This document shows positions 1 through 10,198 of a DNA stretch of 64,000 bases, one piece after another. The notes beneath the pieces were generated by a model. That model ran no database searches and was not told the origin of the DNA. It saw only the letters and a list, made by a program, of their open reading frames with translations. A program made the position numbers and the translations under genes. Position 1 is the first letter of the stretch, and every line of letters begins with the position of its first letter. This stretch comes from Nakamurella sp. (GTDB lineage Bacteria > Actinomycetota > Actinomycetes > Mycobacteriales > Nakamurellaceae): NCBI GenBank assembly GCA_017882715.1, contig JADGOY010000001.1:1-64000 (forward strand), in the 5' to 3' direction.

Positions 1-261
1 GGTTCCCTCGGGCTCTACCGCCACCGGGACGGGCAGCAGGACGGTGAGCCGCTGTGCGCTGCGGTGGCGACGCCGGCGCTGCGGGCCGGCCAGTGGGCGC
101 ACCTGCGAATTACCATCACCGCGAGCGGAATCGAGCTGTCCCGGACCGACGTCGGGGCAACGCTCACCGTGGCGTCCGCGGCGGTCAACGACGGATACCT
201 GCACGTCGGGCGCAGCTCACCCGACGGAGCGGGCGCCTTCCGGGCCCTGCGTATCAGCTGA
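1..261 (+). CDS. C-terminal part of a truncated protein, LamG/jelly-roll-like end
   Basis: Open frame from window edge to TGA at 259-261; ends ...GQWAHLRITITASGIELSRTDVGATLTVASAAVNDGYLHVGRSSPDGAGAFRALRIS. Confidence 0.5.
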   Translation, partial: GSLGLYRHRDGQQDGEPLCAAVATPALRAGQWAHLRITITASGIELSRTDVGATLTVASAAVNDGYLHVGRSSPDGAGAFRALRIS

Positions 262-266
262 ACACA

Positions 267-303
267 CACCGTCCCGCCTTGCTGGCTGCGAGGCGGGACG
301 GTG
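267..303. terminator. Bidirectional intrinsic-type hairpin between convergent genes
   Basis: Perfect 12-bp inverted repeat CACCGTCCCGCC/GGCGGGACGGTG directly after the stop at 261 and before the minus-strand stop at 326. Confidence 0.7.
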
Positions 304-325
304 AGCGGGTGGGGATTCGGATGGC

Positions 326-3300
326 TCAGGGGGTGATCGCCAGGTTGTCGAACGAGGCCACCACGGGGGCGTTGGTCGCCGAGCCGGTCAGGTAGGCCTG
401 CAGCCCGAATGACCCTGCGCCCTGCAAGGCGGCGTCGCTGTCGGTCACGGTCGCCCGCCAGGCGGTCGGTTCGGTCGTGCCGACCTTCCACGCCTTGGCC
501 GAGATCGTGCTGGGCGAGGTGCCCTTGGCCCGGAAGGACAGTCGCACCACATCACCGACCTGGTACGTCAGACCTGTCACGGTCTGGGTGCTCAGGACCG
601 TCTCGGTGCCGCCCACGACCTTAGCGATCTGGATGCTCGTCGACGTCGGCAGGAGGCGGAGCTTGACCATGTAGCTGGAAGTGCCCACCCGACGGATCAT
701 CGCGCTGCCGGTGAAGCCGGAACCGGTCGGCGCCTTGTCGAGGGCGATGTCCACCGACCCGTTCATCTCCGCCGTGGACACCGTGTTCAGGTACACCGAC
801 GGGCCGGCACCGGCCGACGCCATCTTGATCAGACCGGCCGAGCCGTTGACCGAGAACAGCGACGACGAACCGTTCAGTGTCCACGCCCCGCCCGGATTCG
901 AGGTGCCCCAGCCGCCCGCAACCGTGCGGGCGAACAGATCGGTGGCGATGGCAGTCGGAGCCGCGGCTGTCACCGTGACCGACTTGCTGACGGTGCCGGT
1001 GGCGCCGGTGTTGTCGGTCACGGTCAGGGCGACGGGGTAGGTGCCGGCCGCCGCGTAGGTGTGCGAGGCGGTGGCTCCGGTGCCGGTGGCGCCGTCACCG
1101 AAGTTCCAGGCGTAGGAGGCGAGGGTACCGTCCGGATCGGAGGACCCGGACCCGTCGACCGACAGCGCCAGACCGGTGGTCGTCGCGGTCAGGGCCGCGA
1201 CCGGGGGCACGTTCGGCAGCACGCCGCCGGCGGCCTGGTAGTGCTGGGCCACCTGCTGCGGGGTCAGCACCGCCGAGTACACCGCGGCCTCGTCGATCGT
1301 GCCGGCGAAGAACGCGCTGGACGATCCCCACGTGGTGTCGCCGCCGACTCGCCAGTAACCCGTGTAGCTCTGGGCCTGCGTCTGCGGGTTCGTGCCGACC
1401 AGCGCGCCGTCGACGTAGAGCTTCATCCCGTCGGAGCTCTGGGTCGCTACCAGGTGATGCCACCGGCCGTTGTTGTAGGACGACGGCGTGGTGATGGTGT
1501 TCGTCTGCCCGGTCCAGGTACCGAACACAAGCTGGCCGTTGTCCTGCATGTAGACGTGCCGGTCGTAGCTACCGGAGGTCCCGCTGTTGCCGCTACCGAA
1601 GCCGATGATCTTGCCGCCACGGTTCGTGGTGGTGTTGAACCAGGCTTCCTCGGAGTAGGTCGTGGGGTTGGTGAAGGTGTTGGCCGACGCCACGAACCCG
1701 TTCGATCCGTTGAAGGTGGCCGCGGTATTGCCGGCAATCACTCCGGTTTGCCCCAGTGTCACACCACCGTTGTAGGTGCCGCTGTTGAGCGAGGGGCTCG
1801 CGTCGGCCGCGGTCGTGCCGCTGGCATCGGCCAGCCGCCAGAACAGGTCAGGCTGAGCGCCGTAGATCATGGCGCCGTAGGCGTCGCTCGGCACCGCCGG
1901 GATCGGCGAAGTCCGCCCCGATGCCACGTACTGGGCCAGCACCTGGTCCTTGGTCAGCACCGTCGGATAGATGGAAACGTCGTCGATCGAGCCGTTCAGG
2001 TAGTTGCTCGAGGGCTGGCTCGGCCAACCGCCGATGTTGTCGCCACCCACCCGCCAGTACCCGGTGTATGGCTGGGCGGTGGTCACGTCGCTGCGAGTCC
2101 CTACTCGGAGCCCGTCCACGTACAGGGTCATCCCGTCCGGGCCGAGGCTGGTGACGATCTGGTGCCACTGCCCGTCGTTGTAGGACTTGGTGGTGTTCAA
2201 GGTCGCCACGCCACCCGGGTAGACACCGAACCAGATCCGGCCGGCGTCATCCATGTAGATGTGGCGGTCGTAGCTGCTCGACTCCCCGCCGCTCTGCTGG
2301 TTGCCGAAGCCGAGGATCTTGCCGCCCGAGGTCGAGGTGGTGTTGACCCACGCCTCGGTGGTGAACGTGTTGGGGCCGGTGATCGCGGCCGGCGCGGAGA
2401 CCAGCCCGTTGCCGGTGCCGTCGAAGGTCGAAGCGGTGTTGGCATCACCGGAAATGGCACCTGCGGCGCCACGGGTCACCCCGGTGCCGACCACGCCGTC
2501 GGTGTACCCGGCCCAGTCGTAGGCGGTCGCACCCGAAGGTTCACCCAGCCGCCAATACGTTCCGCCGCCCTGCTGCAGCACTGTGGCGGCATACGGGCTC
2601 AGGGCGGCGGCGCTGGACACGGTGATCGTCGTGGTGTCGCCGGCCACCTGGTTGCCGGCCGAGTCGGTGACGTACAGGCGGTACTTGTATGTCGCGCCCG
2701 GCGTCAGCCCGGTGTCGGTGAAGCCCAGGTTCGGGCGATTCCAGAAGGTCGAGTCCGCGGTCGTGGTGAACACCGGAGCCGCTGTGTTGCTGTTCCGCAC
2801 GACCTTGTAGGTCAGCGTCGTGTCGTCCTGATCCCAGTTCGCCTGGAAGGCAACGCGAACGGTGCCGGAGGACAGCGAAACCAGACTCGGCATGAACTTC
2901 GAGCCGGTCACCATCGGACCGCGCTTGGCCGGCGCCTTCGGCTTGACGGCAAATCGGACCAGACCCTGCTGGGCCGTTCCGTTCACCGCCGGGAACTCCC
3001 CGCCCATGACGACGTACTGGCTGTTGCCGGTCACGCTCCAGGCCGCCTGACCCTGACCGGTGAAAGTGCCGATCTTCAGTTCCGGGAACCAGTTGGTGAT
3101 GGACGGGCCGGCGTTGCCGTACCAGTCGTAGTAGCCCAGCGGGTCGTGGTTCAGCGTGCCGGTCGCGTTCGCGGTGAACGCGATCGCGAAGCGTTGGTTG
3201 GTCGACCAGGGATCGGATTGCGGGAAGCCGCCGACGTTGCCGCAGTAGTGCGCGTGGCTCACGGTGTACACGGTCTGACCGGTCGAGTAGGCGCCGTAGG

Positions 3301-4270
3301 TGTCGCCGTGGCAGTCCTCGATCCAGTTGATCGATCCCGAATTCGGATCGGCGGAGAAGGTGCCCTCCAGATTGCCGCCCGACCCGTAGGTGTAGCCGGT
3401 GCCGAAGATCGAGGTGCCGTCGGTGCTCAACGACAGGATTGCCGCGCTCGCGCCGGCGTTGCGGACCTTTTGGTTCGCCGCCCACGGCAGCAGTGCGCCG
3501 GTGGTTGCGTCCACCGCGCCCAGCCCGTAGGCCGCTGCGCCACCGAGATTCTGGAAAGCCCCGCCGACGATCACCCGTGACTGGTCGGGGGTCAGCGCCA
3601 GTGCGTTGACGGTGTAGTCGGCGCCGGGGTTCCACCCCAGCAGCCCGCCGTTGGCCGCGTTGAACGCCGCCAACCGGGTGCGCGGCTGGCCGTTTGCCGC
3701 AGTGAACAGCCCGCCGACATAGACCGTGCTGTTGGTGGCGACCACGGACTTGACGCGGGTCCCGATGTTGACGGTGAACCCGGTGACCAAGGCGCCGGTC
3801 GCGGTGTTGAAGGCCGCGACCCTGTTCTTGGTCACCCCGTTCACCGTGGTGAAGTCACCGGCGATGTAGAGCCGGGAACCATCGGGCGAGGCGGAAACGG
3901 ATTGCACCGCACCGTTGACGACCGGCGCAAACGAGGTGATCAGGGCGCCGGTGGTGATGTCGTAGGCCAGCAGGTTGCTCCGCGGCGTCAGGTTCGTTCC
4001 CGCGGCCGAGCCGGCGGGGCGAGCGTTGGCAAAGCTCCCTCCGACGTAGACCGTGTTGCCCACGACGGCCTGCGACCAGGCCACGCCGTCGATCTGGACG
4101 GTCGGCAAGGCATCGGCGGTCACCGCGCTGCTCGCCGGCTGGACAACGGGGCCGGGATCGGCTGCCGCGGCCGAAGCCCCCACCACGCTGAACGCCACAC
4201 CTGAGAAGGTCAAGGCGACAACGCTGACGAGGGACACCAGCTTTCGGCGCCGGGAGACGTCTTGTTCCAT
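326..4270 (-). CDS. Large secreted surface protein: beta-propeller-like N-terminus, FN3-like region, two LamG domains, PKD domain, C-terminal jelly-roll
   Basis: 1314 aa with Sec signal peptide; repeated VYVGGxF propeller blades; two LamG repeats (EEAWFNTT..GGKIIGFG..YDRHVYM); PKD motif (DGSGSSDPDGTLASYAWNFGDG). Confidence 0.85.
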   Translation of the reverse strand: MEQDVSRRRKLVSLVSVVALTFSGVAFSVVGASAAAADPGPVVQPASSAVTADALPTVQIDGVAWSQAVVGNTVYVGGSFANARPAGSAAGTNLTPRSNLLAYDITTGALITSFAPVVNGAVQSVSASPDGSRLYIAGDFTTVNGVTKNRVAAFNTATGALVTGFTVNIGTRVKSVVATNSTVYVGGLFTAANGQPRTRLAAFNAANGGLLGWNPGADYTVNALALTPDQSRVIVGGAFQNLGGAAAYGLGAVDATTGALLPWAANQKVRNAGASAAILSLSTDGTSIFGTGYTYGSGGNLEGTFSADPNSGSINWIEDCHGDTYGAYSTGQTVYTVSHAHYCGNVGGFPQSDPWSTNQRFAIAFTANATGTLNHDPLGYYDWYGNAGPSITNWFPELKIGTFTGQGQAAWSVTGNSQYVVMGGEFPAVNGTAQQGLVRFAVKPKAPAKRGPMVTGSKFMPSLVSLSSGTVRVAFQANWDQDDTTLTYKVVRNSNTAAPVFTTTADSTFWNRPNLGFTDTGLTPGATYKYRLYVTDSAGNQVAGDTTTITVSSAAALSPYAATVLQQGGGTYWRLGEPSGATAYDWAGYTDGVVGTGVTRGAAGAISGDANTASTFDGTGNGLVSAPAAITGPNTFTTEAWVNTTSTSGGKILGFGNQQSGGESSSYDRHIYMDDAGRIWFGVYPGGVATLNTTKSYNDGQWHQIVTSLGPDGMTLYVDGLRVGTRSDVTTAQPYTGYWRVGGDNIGGWPSQPSSNYLNGSIDDVSIYPTVLTKDQVLAQYVASGRTSPIPAVPSDAYGAMIYGAQPDLFWRLADASGTTAADASPSLNSGTYNGGVTLGQTGVIAGNTAATFNGSNGFVASANTFTNPTTYSEEAWFNTTTNRGGKIIGFGSGNSGTSGSYDRHVYMQDNGQLVFGTWTGQTNTITTPSSYNNGRWHHLVATQSSDGMKLYVDGALVGTNPQTQAQSYTGYWRVGGDTTWGSSSAFFAGTIDEAAVYSAVLTPQQVAQHYQAAGGVLPNVPPVAALTATTTGLALSVDGSGSSDPDGTLASYAWNFGDGATGTGATASHTYAAAGTYPVALTVTDNTGATGTVSKSVTVTAAAPTAIATDLFARTVAGGWGTSNPGGAWTLNGSSSLFSVNGSAGLIKMASAGAGPSVYLNTVSTAEMNGSVDIALDKAPTGSGFTGSAMIRRVGTSSYMVKLRLLPTSTSIQIAKVVGGTETVLSTQTVTGLTYQVGDVVRLSFRAKGTSPSTISAKAWKVGTTEPTAWRATVTDSDAALQGAGSFGLQAYLTGSATNAPVVASFDNLAITP

Positions 4271-4388
4271 GGTTTCGCTTTCGGTAAGCCCGGATGAGTG
4301 TTGCGGGCAAGGTGGCGGGCTGAGCCGGCCAATCCGGCAGTGGTCGCTTCGGTGCTGCGTTCAGGTCAGGGAACCCGGGGCGGGCGCA

Positions 4389-4700
4389 TCAGCGCTCGGC
4401 GTCGGACCTGCGAATCCGGCTGCCCATGATGAGCAAACCGATCCCCACGACCAGGACGGCGGCGGCGATCAGCGCGGTCATCCCGACGTTGAATCCGGCG
4501 CCGGTGCTCGCCAGGGAGGTGACGGCGTCGTTGGCGACAGCGGGTGCTGAATCCACACCGGCGTCCACGGCGGCCGGGACCACGGTGTCGGGCGTGACAG
4601 GCGGGGCGGGGTAGGGCGGCGCGGACGCCGATGCCACGGCAGGCAGCCACAGCAGGCCGAGCAGCGCCAGAGTGACGGCAGCGAGCAGTGTGCGAACCAT
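4389..4700 (-). CDS. Small secreted protein with LASTG-type sortase sorting signal
   Basis: 103 aa: signal peptide MVRTLLAAVTLALLGLLWLPAVASA, short linker, LASTG + hydrophobic segment + RIRRSDAER positive tail. Confidence 0.65.
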   Translation of the reverse strand: MVRTLLAAVTLALLGLLWLPAVASASAPPYPAPPVTPDTVVPAAVDAGVDSAPAVANDAVTSLASTGAGFNVGMTALIAAAVLVVGIGLLIMGSRIRRSDAER

Positions 4701-5132
4701 GACGACTCCCTCGTGTCCTACGCGGACCCGCACCGTCCAAGTGTGTGCCTGATCCCCCAGTTGGCCCAACGATACCACCAGGCGTAATCGATGACATCGT
4801 TCAGAGCCGATCAAATGGCCGAATGTACTCCAATGGGGTACACCGGCAGTCACTGATAGGTGAGAGATTGTTGACGCATCGCCACCTCCTGCCGGTGGCG
4901 AACGACCCAGGACGCACGGCGATGTCGGCGGGTGCACCAGCGTCCCAGACAACGCTGATCGATCGGTCGGAACTGACGTGCGGGTGGACCACTGCAGGGA
5001 AGGACGGCCATTCCAGCCGATCGTCACGGAGCAGGGCATTGTTCACTCGTACGAGTGATCTGGTTCACGCTATCAGCCGGAACATACGTGGCGAAGGCAG
5101 ATCGGCGGTTGCGCTGCGTGCTCGACTGCTGG

Positions 5133-6449
5133 TCAGGGGCGGCCGAGGGCGCGATAGGTCCATCCCGCGGCGCGCCAGGCAGCCGGATCGAGCGCGTTGC
5201 GGCCGTCGAGCATGCGGCGCTGGGCCACCACGACACCGAAGGCAGCGGGGTCCAGAGAGCGGTACTGGTCCCATTCGGTGAGCAACAGCACCAGGTCCGC
5301 CCCGGTCGCCGCTTCCTCCGCGGTCGCCGCGAACCGCAGGTCGGGCCATTTGCGTTGGGCGTTCTCGACCGCCTGCGGATCGGTGACGACGACCGATGCC
5401 CCCTGCAGCTGCATCTGGGCGGCGACGTTCAGCGCGGGTGAGTCGCGGATGTCGTCGCTATTCGGCTTGAACGCCAGGCCGAGGACGGCGATCCGGCGCC
5501 CGACGATCGATCCTCCGCACACCTCGCGGGCCAGATCGACCATCCGCACCCGACGGCGCATGTTGATGGAGTCGATCTCGCGCAGGAACGCCAACGCCTG
5601 ATCGGCGCCCAACTCGCCGGCTCTGGCCATGAAGGCGCGAATGTCCTTGGGCAGGCATCCGCCCCCGAAACCGAGGCCCGCGTTCAGGAACCTTCGGCCG
5701 ATCCGACCGTCGTGGCCGATCGCGTCGGCGAGCTGGACCACGTCGGCACCGCTCGCCTCGCAGACCTCGGCCATCGCGTTGATGAACGAGATCTTGGTGG
5801 CCAGGAAGGAATTCGCCGATGCCTTGACCAGTTCTGCGGTGGCATAGTCGGTGACGACGAGCGGCACACCGTCGGCCAGCGGGGTCGCGTACACCTCGTC
5901 CAGCATCTTCCTGGCCTGCTCGCCGTCCGCCCCGGCGGGCAGGCCGTACACCAGCCGGTCCGGGTGCAGGGTGTCCTGGACGGCCAAGCCCTCGCGGAGG
6001 AACTCCGGGTTCCAGGCGAGCAAGGCTCCCGGCGTCACCTCGGTGATCGCGTCGGCCAGCCGCCGGGCCGTGCCGACCGGAACGGTGGACTTTCCCACGA
6101 CAAGACCACCGGGCGCGAGGTGGGGTGCCAGCGCGGCGACTGCCGCATCGACGTACGCCAGGTCCGCGGCGTACTCGTTGCGCTTCTGCGGAGTTCCGAC
6201 GCAGACGAAGTGCACCGTGGCGCCCCGGGCGGCGGCCATGTCGGAGGTGAACGACAGCCGTCCGCTGCCGATCGCGGACTGCAGCACCTCCTCGAAACCC
6301 GGTTCGAAGAACGGTGTCCGGCCCGAGGCGAGCAACTCGACCTTGGGCTCGTCCACGTCGACCCCGACGACCTCGTGACCCAGCTGGGCCATGCAGGCGG
6401 CATGAACCGCACCGAGATAGCCGCATCCGATGACGGTCAGCTTGGTCAT
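5133..6449 (-). CDS. ugd: UDP-glucose 6-dehydrogenase
   Basis: MTKLTVIGCGYLGAVHAACMAQLGHEVVGVDVDEPKV Rossmann start, GFGGGCLPKDIRAF active-site motif, GLAFKPNSDDIRDSPAL. Confidence 0.92.
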   Translation of the reverse strand: MTKLTVIGCGYLGAVHAACMAQLGHEVVGVDVDEPKVELLASGRTPFFEPGFEEVLQSAIGSGRLSFTSDMAAARGATVHFVCVGTPQKRNEYAADLAYVDAAVAALAPHLAPGGLVVGKSTVPVGTARRLADAITEVTPGALLAWNPEFLREGLAVQDTLHPDRLVYGLPAGADGEQARKMLDEVYATPLADGVPLVVTDYATAELVKASANSFLATKISFINAMAEVCEASGADVVQLADAIGHDGRIGRRFLNAGLGFGGGCLPKDIRAFMARAGELGADQALAFLREIDSINMRRRVRMVDLAREVCGGSIVGRRIAVLGLAFKPNSDDIRDSPALNVAAQMQLQGASVVVTDPQAVENAQRKWPDLRFAATAEEAATGADLVLLLTEWDQYRSLDPAAFGVVVAQRRMLDGRNALDPAAWRAAGWTYRALGRP

Positions 6450-6526
6450 AGGCAGCGCTCCTGGGGCGTCGGGTCGGGGTGAGCCCTGAACAGCAGGAGT
6501 CGATCGTCCCATGGCAGCGGGTTCGG

Positions 6527-9421
6527 CTATCCCGTGTTGCGCATCCCAGCGGCCACGCCGTTGATCGTCAGCAGCATCGCGCGCTGCAGTTCCGGGTCGA
6601 TGTCGGACGCCTCACCGCCTCCTCTGATCCTGCTCAGCAGGTCGACCTGCAGGTAGGAGATGGGTGCCAGATACGGCTCCCGGACCGTCAGCGTGCGCTT
6701 GAGTTCGGGCTGCCCGTCGAGCAGCGACCGCTCGCCGGTGATCCGCAGGATCTCGGACGCGGTGCGTTCGTGCTCGATCCGGATGGCGTCGAACAGGTGG
6801 GTCAGGTGGTCGGGCACCAGGGACCTGACGTACAGGGCGGCGATCTCCAGGTCCGTCTTGGCCAGCGTCATCTCCACGTTGGAGATGAAGGTGCGGAAGA
6901 AGTGCCAGTGCTCGTGCATCTCGGCCAGGCCCGGGCCGTCACCGGCTTCGCGGGCCGCCTGCAACCCCGATCCCACGCCGTACCAGCCCGGCACGATCTG
7001 CCGGGACTGGGTCCAGCCGAACACCCACGGGATGGCCCGCAGGCCGGAAATGCCGCCTCCGGAGTCCGGTCGGCGGGCCGGCCGTGAGCCGATGTTCAGC
7101 GATCCCAGCTGCTCGACGGGGGTGGATGCCAGGAAGTAGGCGGGCAGGTCCGGATCGTCGATCAGCTCCCGATAGGCGGCGAACGCCGCATCGCTGACGT
7201 TCTCCATCAGCTCATCCCAACCCAGCAGCTGCGCCCCCGTCTGCCGGGGCTCCTTGTGCAGGGCACTGGCGCGCAGTGTTGCCGCGACGGTGAGCTCGAG
7301 GTTCTCCTTGGCCAGGTCGGGCAGCGCGTACTTGTCGCTGATCACCTCACCCTGCTCGGTGAACTTGATGGCGCCGTCGAGCACCCCGTGCGGCTGGGCC
7401 AGGATCGAGTCGTAGGTGGGGCCGCCGCCGCGGCCGACGGTGCCGCCGCGACCGTGGAACAGGGTGAGGCAGACGCCGTGCCGTGCCGCAACGTCGCGCA
7501 GCGTTCGCTGGGCCTTGTGGATCTCCCATTGGCTGGTGGTGATCCCGGCCTCCTTGTTCGAGTCCGAATAGCCGAGCATCACCTCCTGGATGTCTCCGCG
7601 TAGCCGGACGATCTCGCGGTAGGTCGGGTCGGCGAGCATTTCCTGCACCACTTCGGCCGCCCGTCGGAGTTCCTCGACCGTTTCCAGCAGCGGCGCGAAG
7701 CCGATGGTGGCGCGCGGGCCGCGATCGGGGTCACCGGCTGTGCCGTGTACGTCCACCAGGCCGGCCTCCCTGGCCAGCACGGCGGCGGCCAGGATGTCGT
7801 CCGAGCCCTTGGTCATCGACGTGATGTAGGTGGTGATGACTTCCGGCCCGTAGGTCTGTTGCGCGGCCCTGATCTCTTCGAACACGCTGAATGTCTTGGT
7901 TCCCGCGGTGTCCAGCGGAGCAGGCAGCGTAGTCAGCGGGCGACGTGAGGTCAGCTCGGCGGACAGCACCGCGCGCCGCTCGTTCCGGCTCAGCTCGCTG
8001 TACGGCGTGTTCAGCTCACCCAGCCGGTCGATGAGCTGGGCCAGGACCTGATGGTGCGCCTCGGAGTGTTCCCGGATGTCCATGGTCGCCACGTGCAGGC
8101 CGCTGACGGCCATCGTGCGCTGGACTGCCGCCACCATGCCGTCGGCGGCCAGCGCGCCGCCGTGCGCCGCGAGCGATCGGCTCACGATGGCCAGGTCCGC
8201 CAGCAGCTCGCTGCGCTGCGAGTAGTCGCGGCCCGGCTCGTGCGGACGGCCCGCCGCCACCCGCGCCCGGGTGTTGATCAGCTTCGCCTTGATGCAGGTG
8301 AGCTTGAGCCGAAGCGGCTCCTCGCTGTTCAGTTCCTTGACCTTGGGATCGAGTCCGGGCAGGTGGATCAGGTCTGCTTCCAGTGATTCGGCCAGTTCCT
8401 GCGACACCCCGACGATCTTGGTCGAGCTGGACAGATTGATGATCAGTTCGTCGATCTTGCCGATCGCGATCCGGATGGCGGCCTGGTGCTGCAGTCCGAG
8501 TACCTCGTGGGTGATCGCGGCGGTGACGTTGGGGTTCCCGTCACGATCCCCGCCGATCCAGGTGCCCAGCGACAGCGGCGCGGCCTCCGCAGGCAGCGTG
8601 ACGCCGTGCTCGGCGAGTTCGGCGGCCAGGTCAGCGCTCAGTTGGGGAATGGTGTCCCCGACGATGGCCTCCAGGTAATACAGCGCGTTACGGGCCTCGT
8701 CCACCGGCGTGGGGCGGACCTGGCGCAGCTCGTCGGTCTGCCAGATCAGGTCGATCAGCTCGGCGAGCTCGCGATCCTGCCTGGACCGGGCGGTCGACCC
8801 GGACGGCGTCCGGATGGCCAGGATGTGCGACAGGTTCCGCAGCTTGATCAGCACCGACCGGCGGCTGGCCTCGGTGGGGTGCGCGGTGAACACCGGCTGC
8901 ACCGCCAGCGAGGCGATCGCCTCGGCGAGCTGGTCCGGTCCCAGCGTGGCGGCGACCTCCGCGACGGCCGTGGCCAGGTAGCCATCGGCGGCAGGCCTGG
9001 ACCGCAGGGCACGCACCCGGTGGACCTGCTCGGCACCATTGGCGAGCTGGAAATAGGTGGCGAAGGCCCGCACCAGGTCCATCGCCGTCGAGATGGGCAG
9101 GTCGGCAAGGATCTCCCGAACCTGGTCCGTCGCGGCTCGCCGGTCGGTCTCGGCGTCGGCCTCCATTGCCTGTTTGGTCAGTGAGCGCACCCGCTCGACG
9201 AGGGCCAGCAATTCGGGCCCCTGCTGGCGAACCAGGGTCTGACCGAGCAGGGAGGCAACACGACGAACGTCGGCCCGCAGTTCGGCCCCGTCGTCACCGC
9301 CCCTGCGGGCCGGCCCGACGTCCCTGGGCTCGGCGGAGGTCTGCCGGGAACCGACCGGTGCCGCGGCCTGCTCGCTGGGGTGAGAGTGGGCGACGGATTT
9401 CTGCACGACGAGATCGCTCAT
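6527..9421 (-). CDS. ppc: Phosphoenolpyruvate carboxylase
   Basis: [50 protein letters not shown], ends [10 protein letters not shown]. Confidence 0.95.
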   Translation of the reverse strand: MSDLVVQKSVAHSHPSEQAAAPVGSRQTSAEPRDVGPARRGGDDGAELRADVRRVASLLGQTLVRQQGPELLALVERVRSLTKQAMEADAETDRRAATDQVREILADLPISTAMDLVRAFATYFQLANGAEQVHRVRALRSRPAADGYLATAVAEVAATLGPDQLAEAIASLAVQPVFTAHPTEASRRSVLIKLRNLSHILAIRTPSGSTARSRQDRELAELIDLIWQTDELRQVRPTPVDEARNALYYLEAIVGDTIPQLSADLAAELAEHGVTLPAEAAPLSLGTWIGGDRDGNPNVTAAITHEVLGLQHQAAIRIAIGKIDELIINLSSSTKIVGVSQELAESLEADLIHLPGLDPKVKELNSEEPLRLKLTCIKAKLINTRARVAAGRPHEPGRDYSQRSELLADLAIVSRSLAAHGGALAADGMVAAVQRTMAVSGLHVATMDIREHSEAHHQVLAQLIDRLGELNTPYSELSRNERRAVLSAELTSRRPLTTLPAPLDTAGTKTFSVFEEIRAAQQTYGPEVITTYITSMTKGSDDILAAAVLAREAGLVDVHGTAGDPDRGPRATIGFAPLLETVEELRRAAEVVQEMLADPTYREIVRLRGDIQEVMLGYSDSNKEAGITTSQWEIHKAQRTLRDVAARHGVCLTLFHGRGGTVGRGGGPTYDSILAQPHGVLDGAIKFTEQGEVISDKYALPDLAKENLELTVAATLRASALHKEPRQTGAQLLGWDELMENVSDAAFAAYRELIDDPDLPAYFLASTPVEQLGSLNIGSRPARRPDSGGGISGLRAIPWVFGWTQSRQIVPGWYGVGSGLQAAREAGDGPGLAEMHEHWHFFRTFISNVEMTLAKTDLEIAALYVRSLVPDHLTHLFDAIRIEHERTASEILRITGERSLLDGQPELKRTLTVREPYLAPISYLQVDLLSRIRGGGEASDIDPELQRAMLLTINGVAAGMRNTG

Positions 9422-9808
9422 GCGTCGATACTGGACCACACTCATGACGCGCGGATGACACGGTGGGGCAACCTGCAGGCCGATGACGGCGTCAACACTG
9501 GGTAGGCGCCCGGTAACAGCCGGGCCGACAAAGCCGATGAGCAAACGAGAGGGTTTCGGGCTTTGCCGTGAGGTGCCGGCGCCCGGGCTCGACCGATGGT
9601 GCAATACGACTCCATTGGTTCGCTCAGAGTCGGAGCCAATACCCCGAAAGGGTGAACACTGCGGTAAACGAGGCGAAACAATTGAGCAGTCTGGTCACTC
9701 CCGGTTATATTGGGCATCCAAACGGCCTAGAGAGCATGAGATCGGGGAGCTCAGCGAAGCCGTTGCACTTGTCTGATGCATCACCTTCCGAGCTCGAGGG
9801 GGCCGTCC

Positions 9809-10198
9809 GTGAGCAAGAGCGGCAGTCTGCGGCATAGCGCCGCGACCATGTCAACCGGCGTGTTCGCCCGTGTGACGGCCGTCGGCTTGATGTCCTGTGT
9901 CGCCCTCGTCAGCGCCCCGCCTGCTTCTTCGGCAGCCGACGCCGTTGCCACTGCTCCGGACTCGGCCGCCGCCGGGTCCGGCGGCTTCGATGTCTTCGGG
10001 ATGCCCATGGCCACCACGGTCTGGCTGCTCGCCGGTGTACTGGCAGTCCTGGTCGGGCTGGTCGGCGCTTCTCGGCGTGCTCGCGCCGCCGGCCTCGGCG
10101 CCCCAACTCGTCTGGTCACTGCCGGCGTCGATGACGCCCCCTTCGCCGGGGCGACCGCGCGGCGGGCAACGACCGACGCCGAGGGTGACCGATCGTGA
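9809..10198 (+). CDS. Small membrane/secreted protein of unknown function
   Basis: Signal-like N-terminus plus one TM segment (TTVWLLAGVLAVLVGLVGASRRAR); GTGA overlap with the next CDS; GTG start after GAGGGG. Confidence 0.5.
   Translation: MSKSGSLRHSAATMSTGVFARVTAVGLMSCVALVSAPPASSAADAVATAPDSAAAGSGGFDVFGMPMATTVWLLAGVLAVLVGLVGASRRARAAGLGAPTRLVTAGVDDAPFAGATARRATTDAEGDRS

Noticed and set aside
1061-3580. 839-aa plus-strand ORF
   Set aside because: Antisense shadow of the minus-strand LamG/PKD gene; Arg/Gly-rich with no domain signal, typical of high-GC overlap frames.
9421-9808. c-di-AMP or c-di-GMP riboswitch upstream of the EPS genes
   Set aside because: A CGAAA mini-hairpin is present but the conserved cores of the known classes could not be matched.
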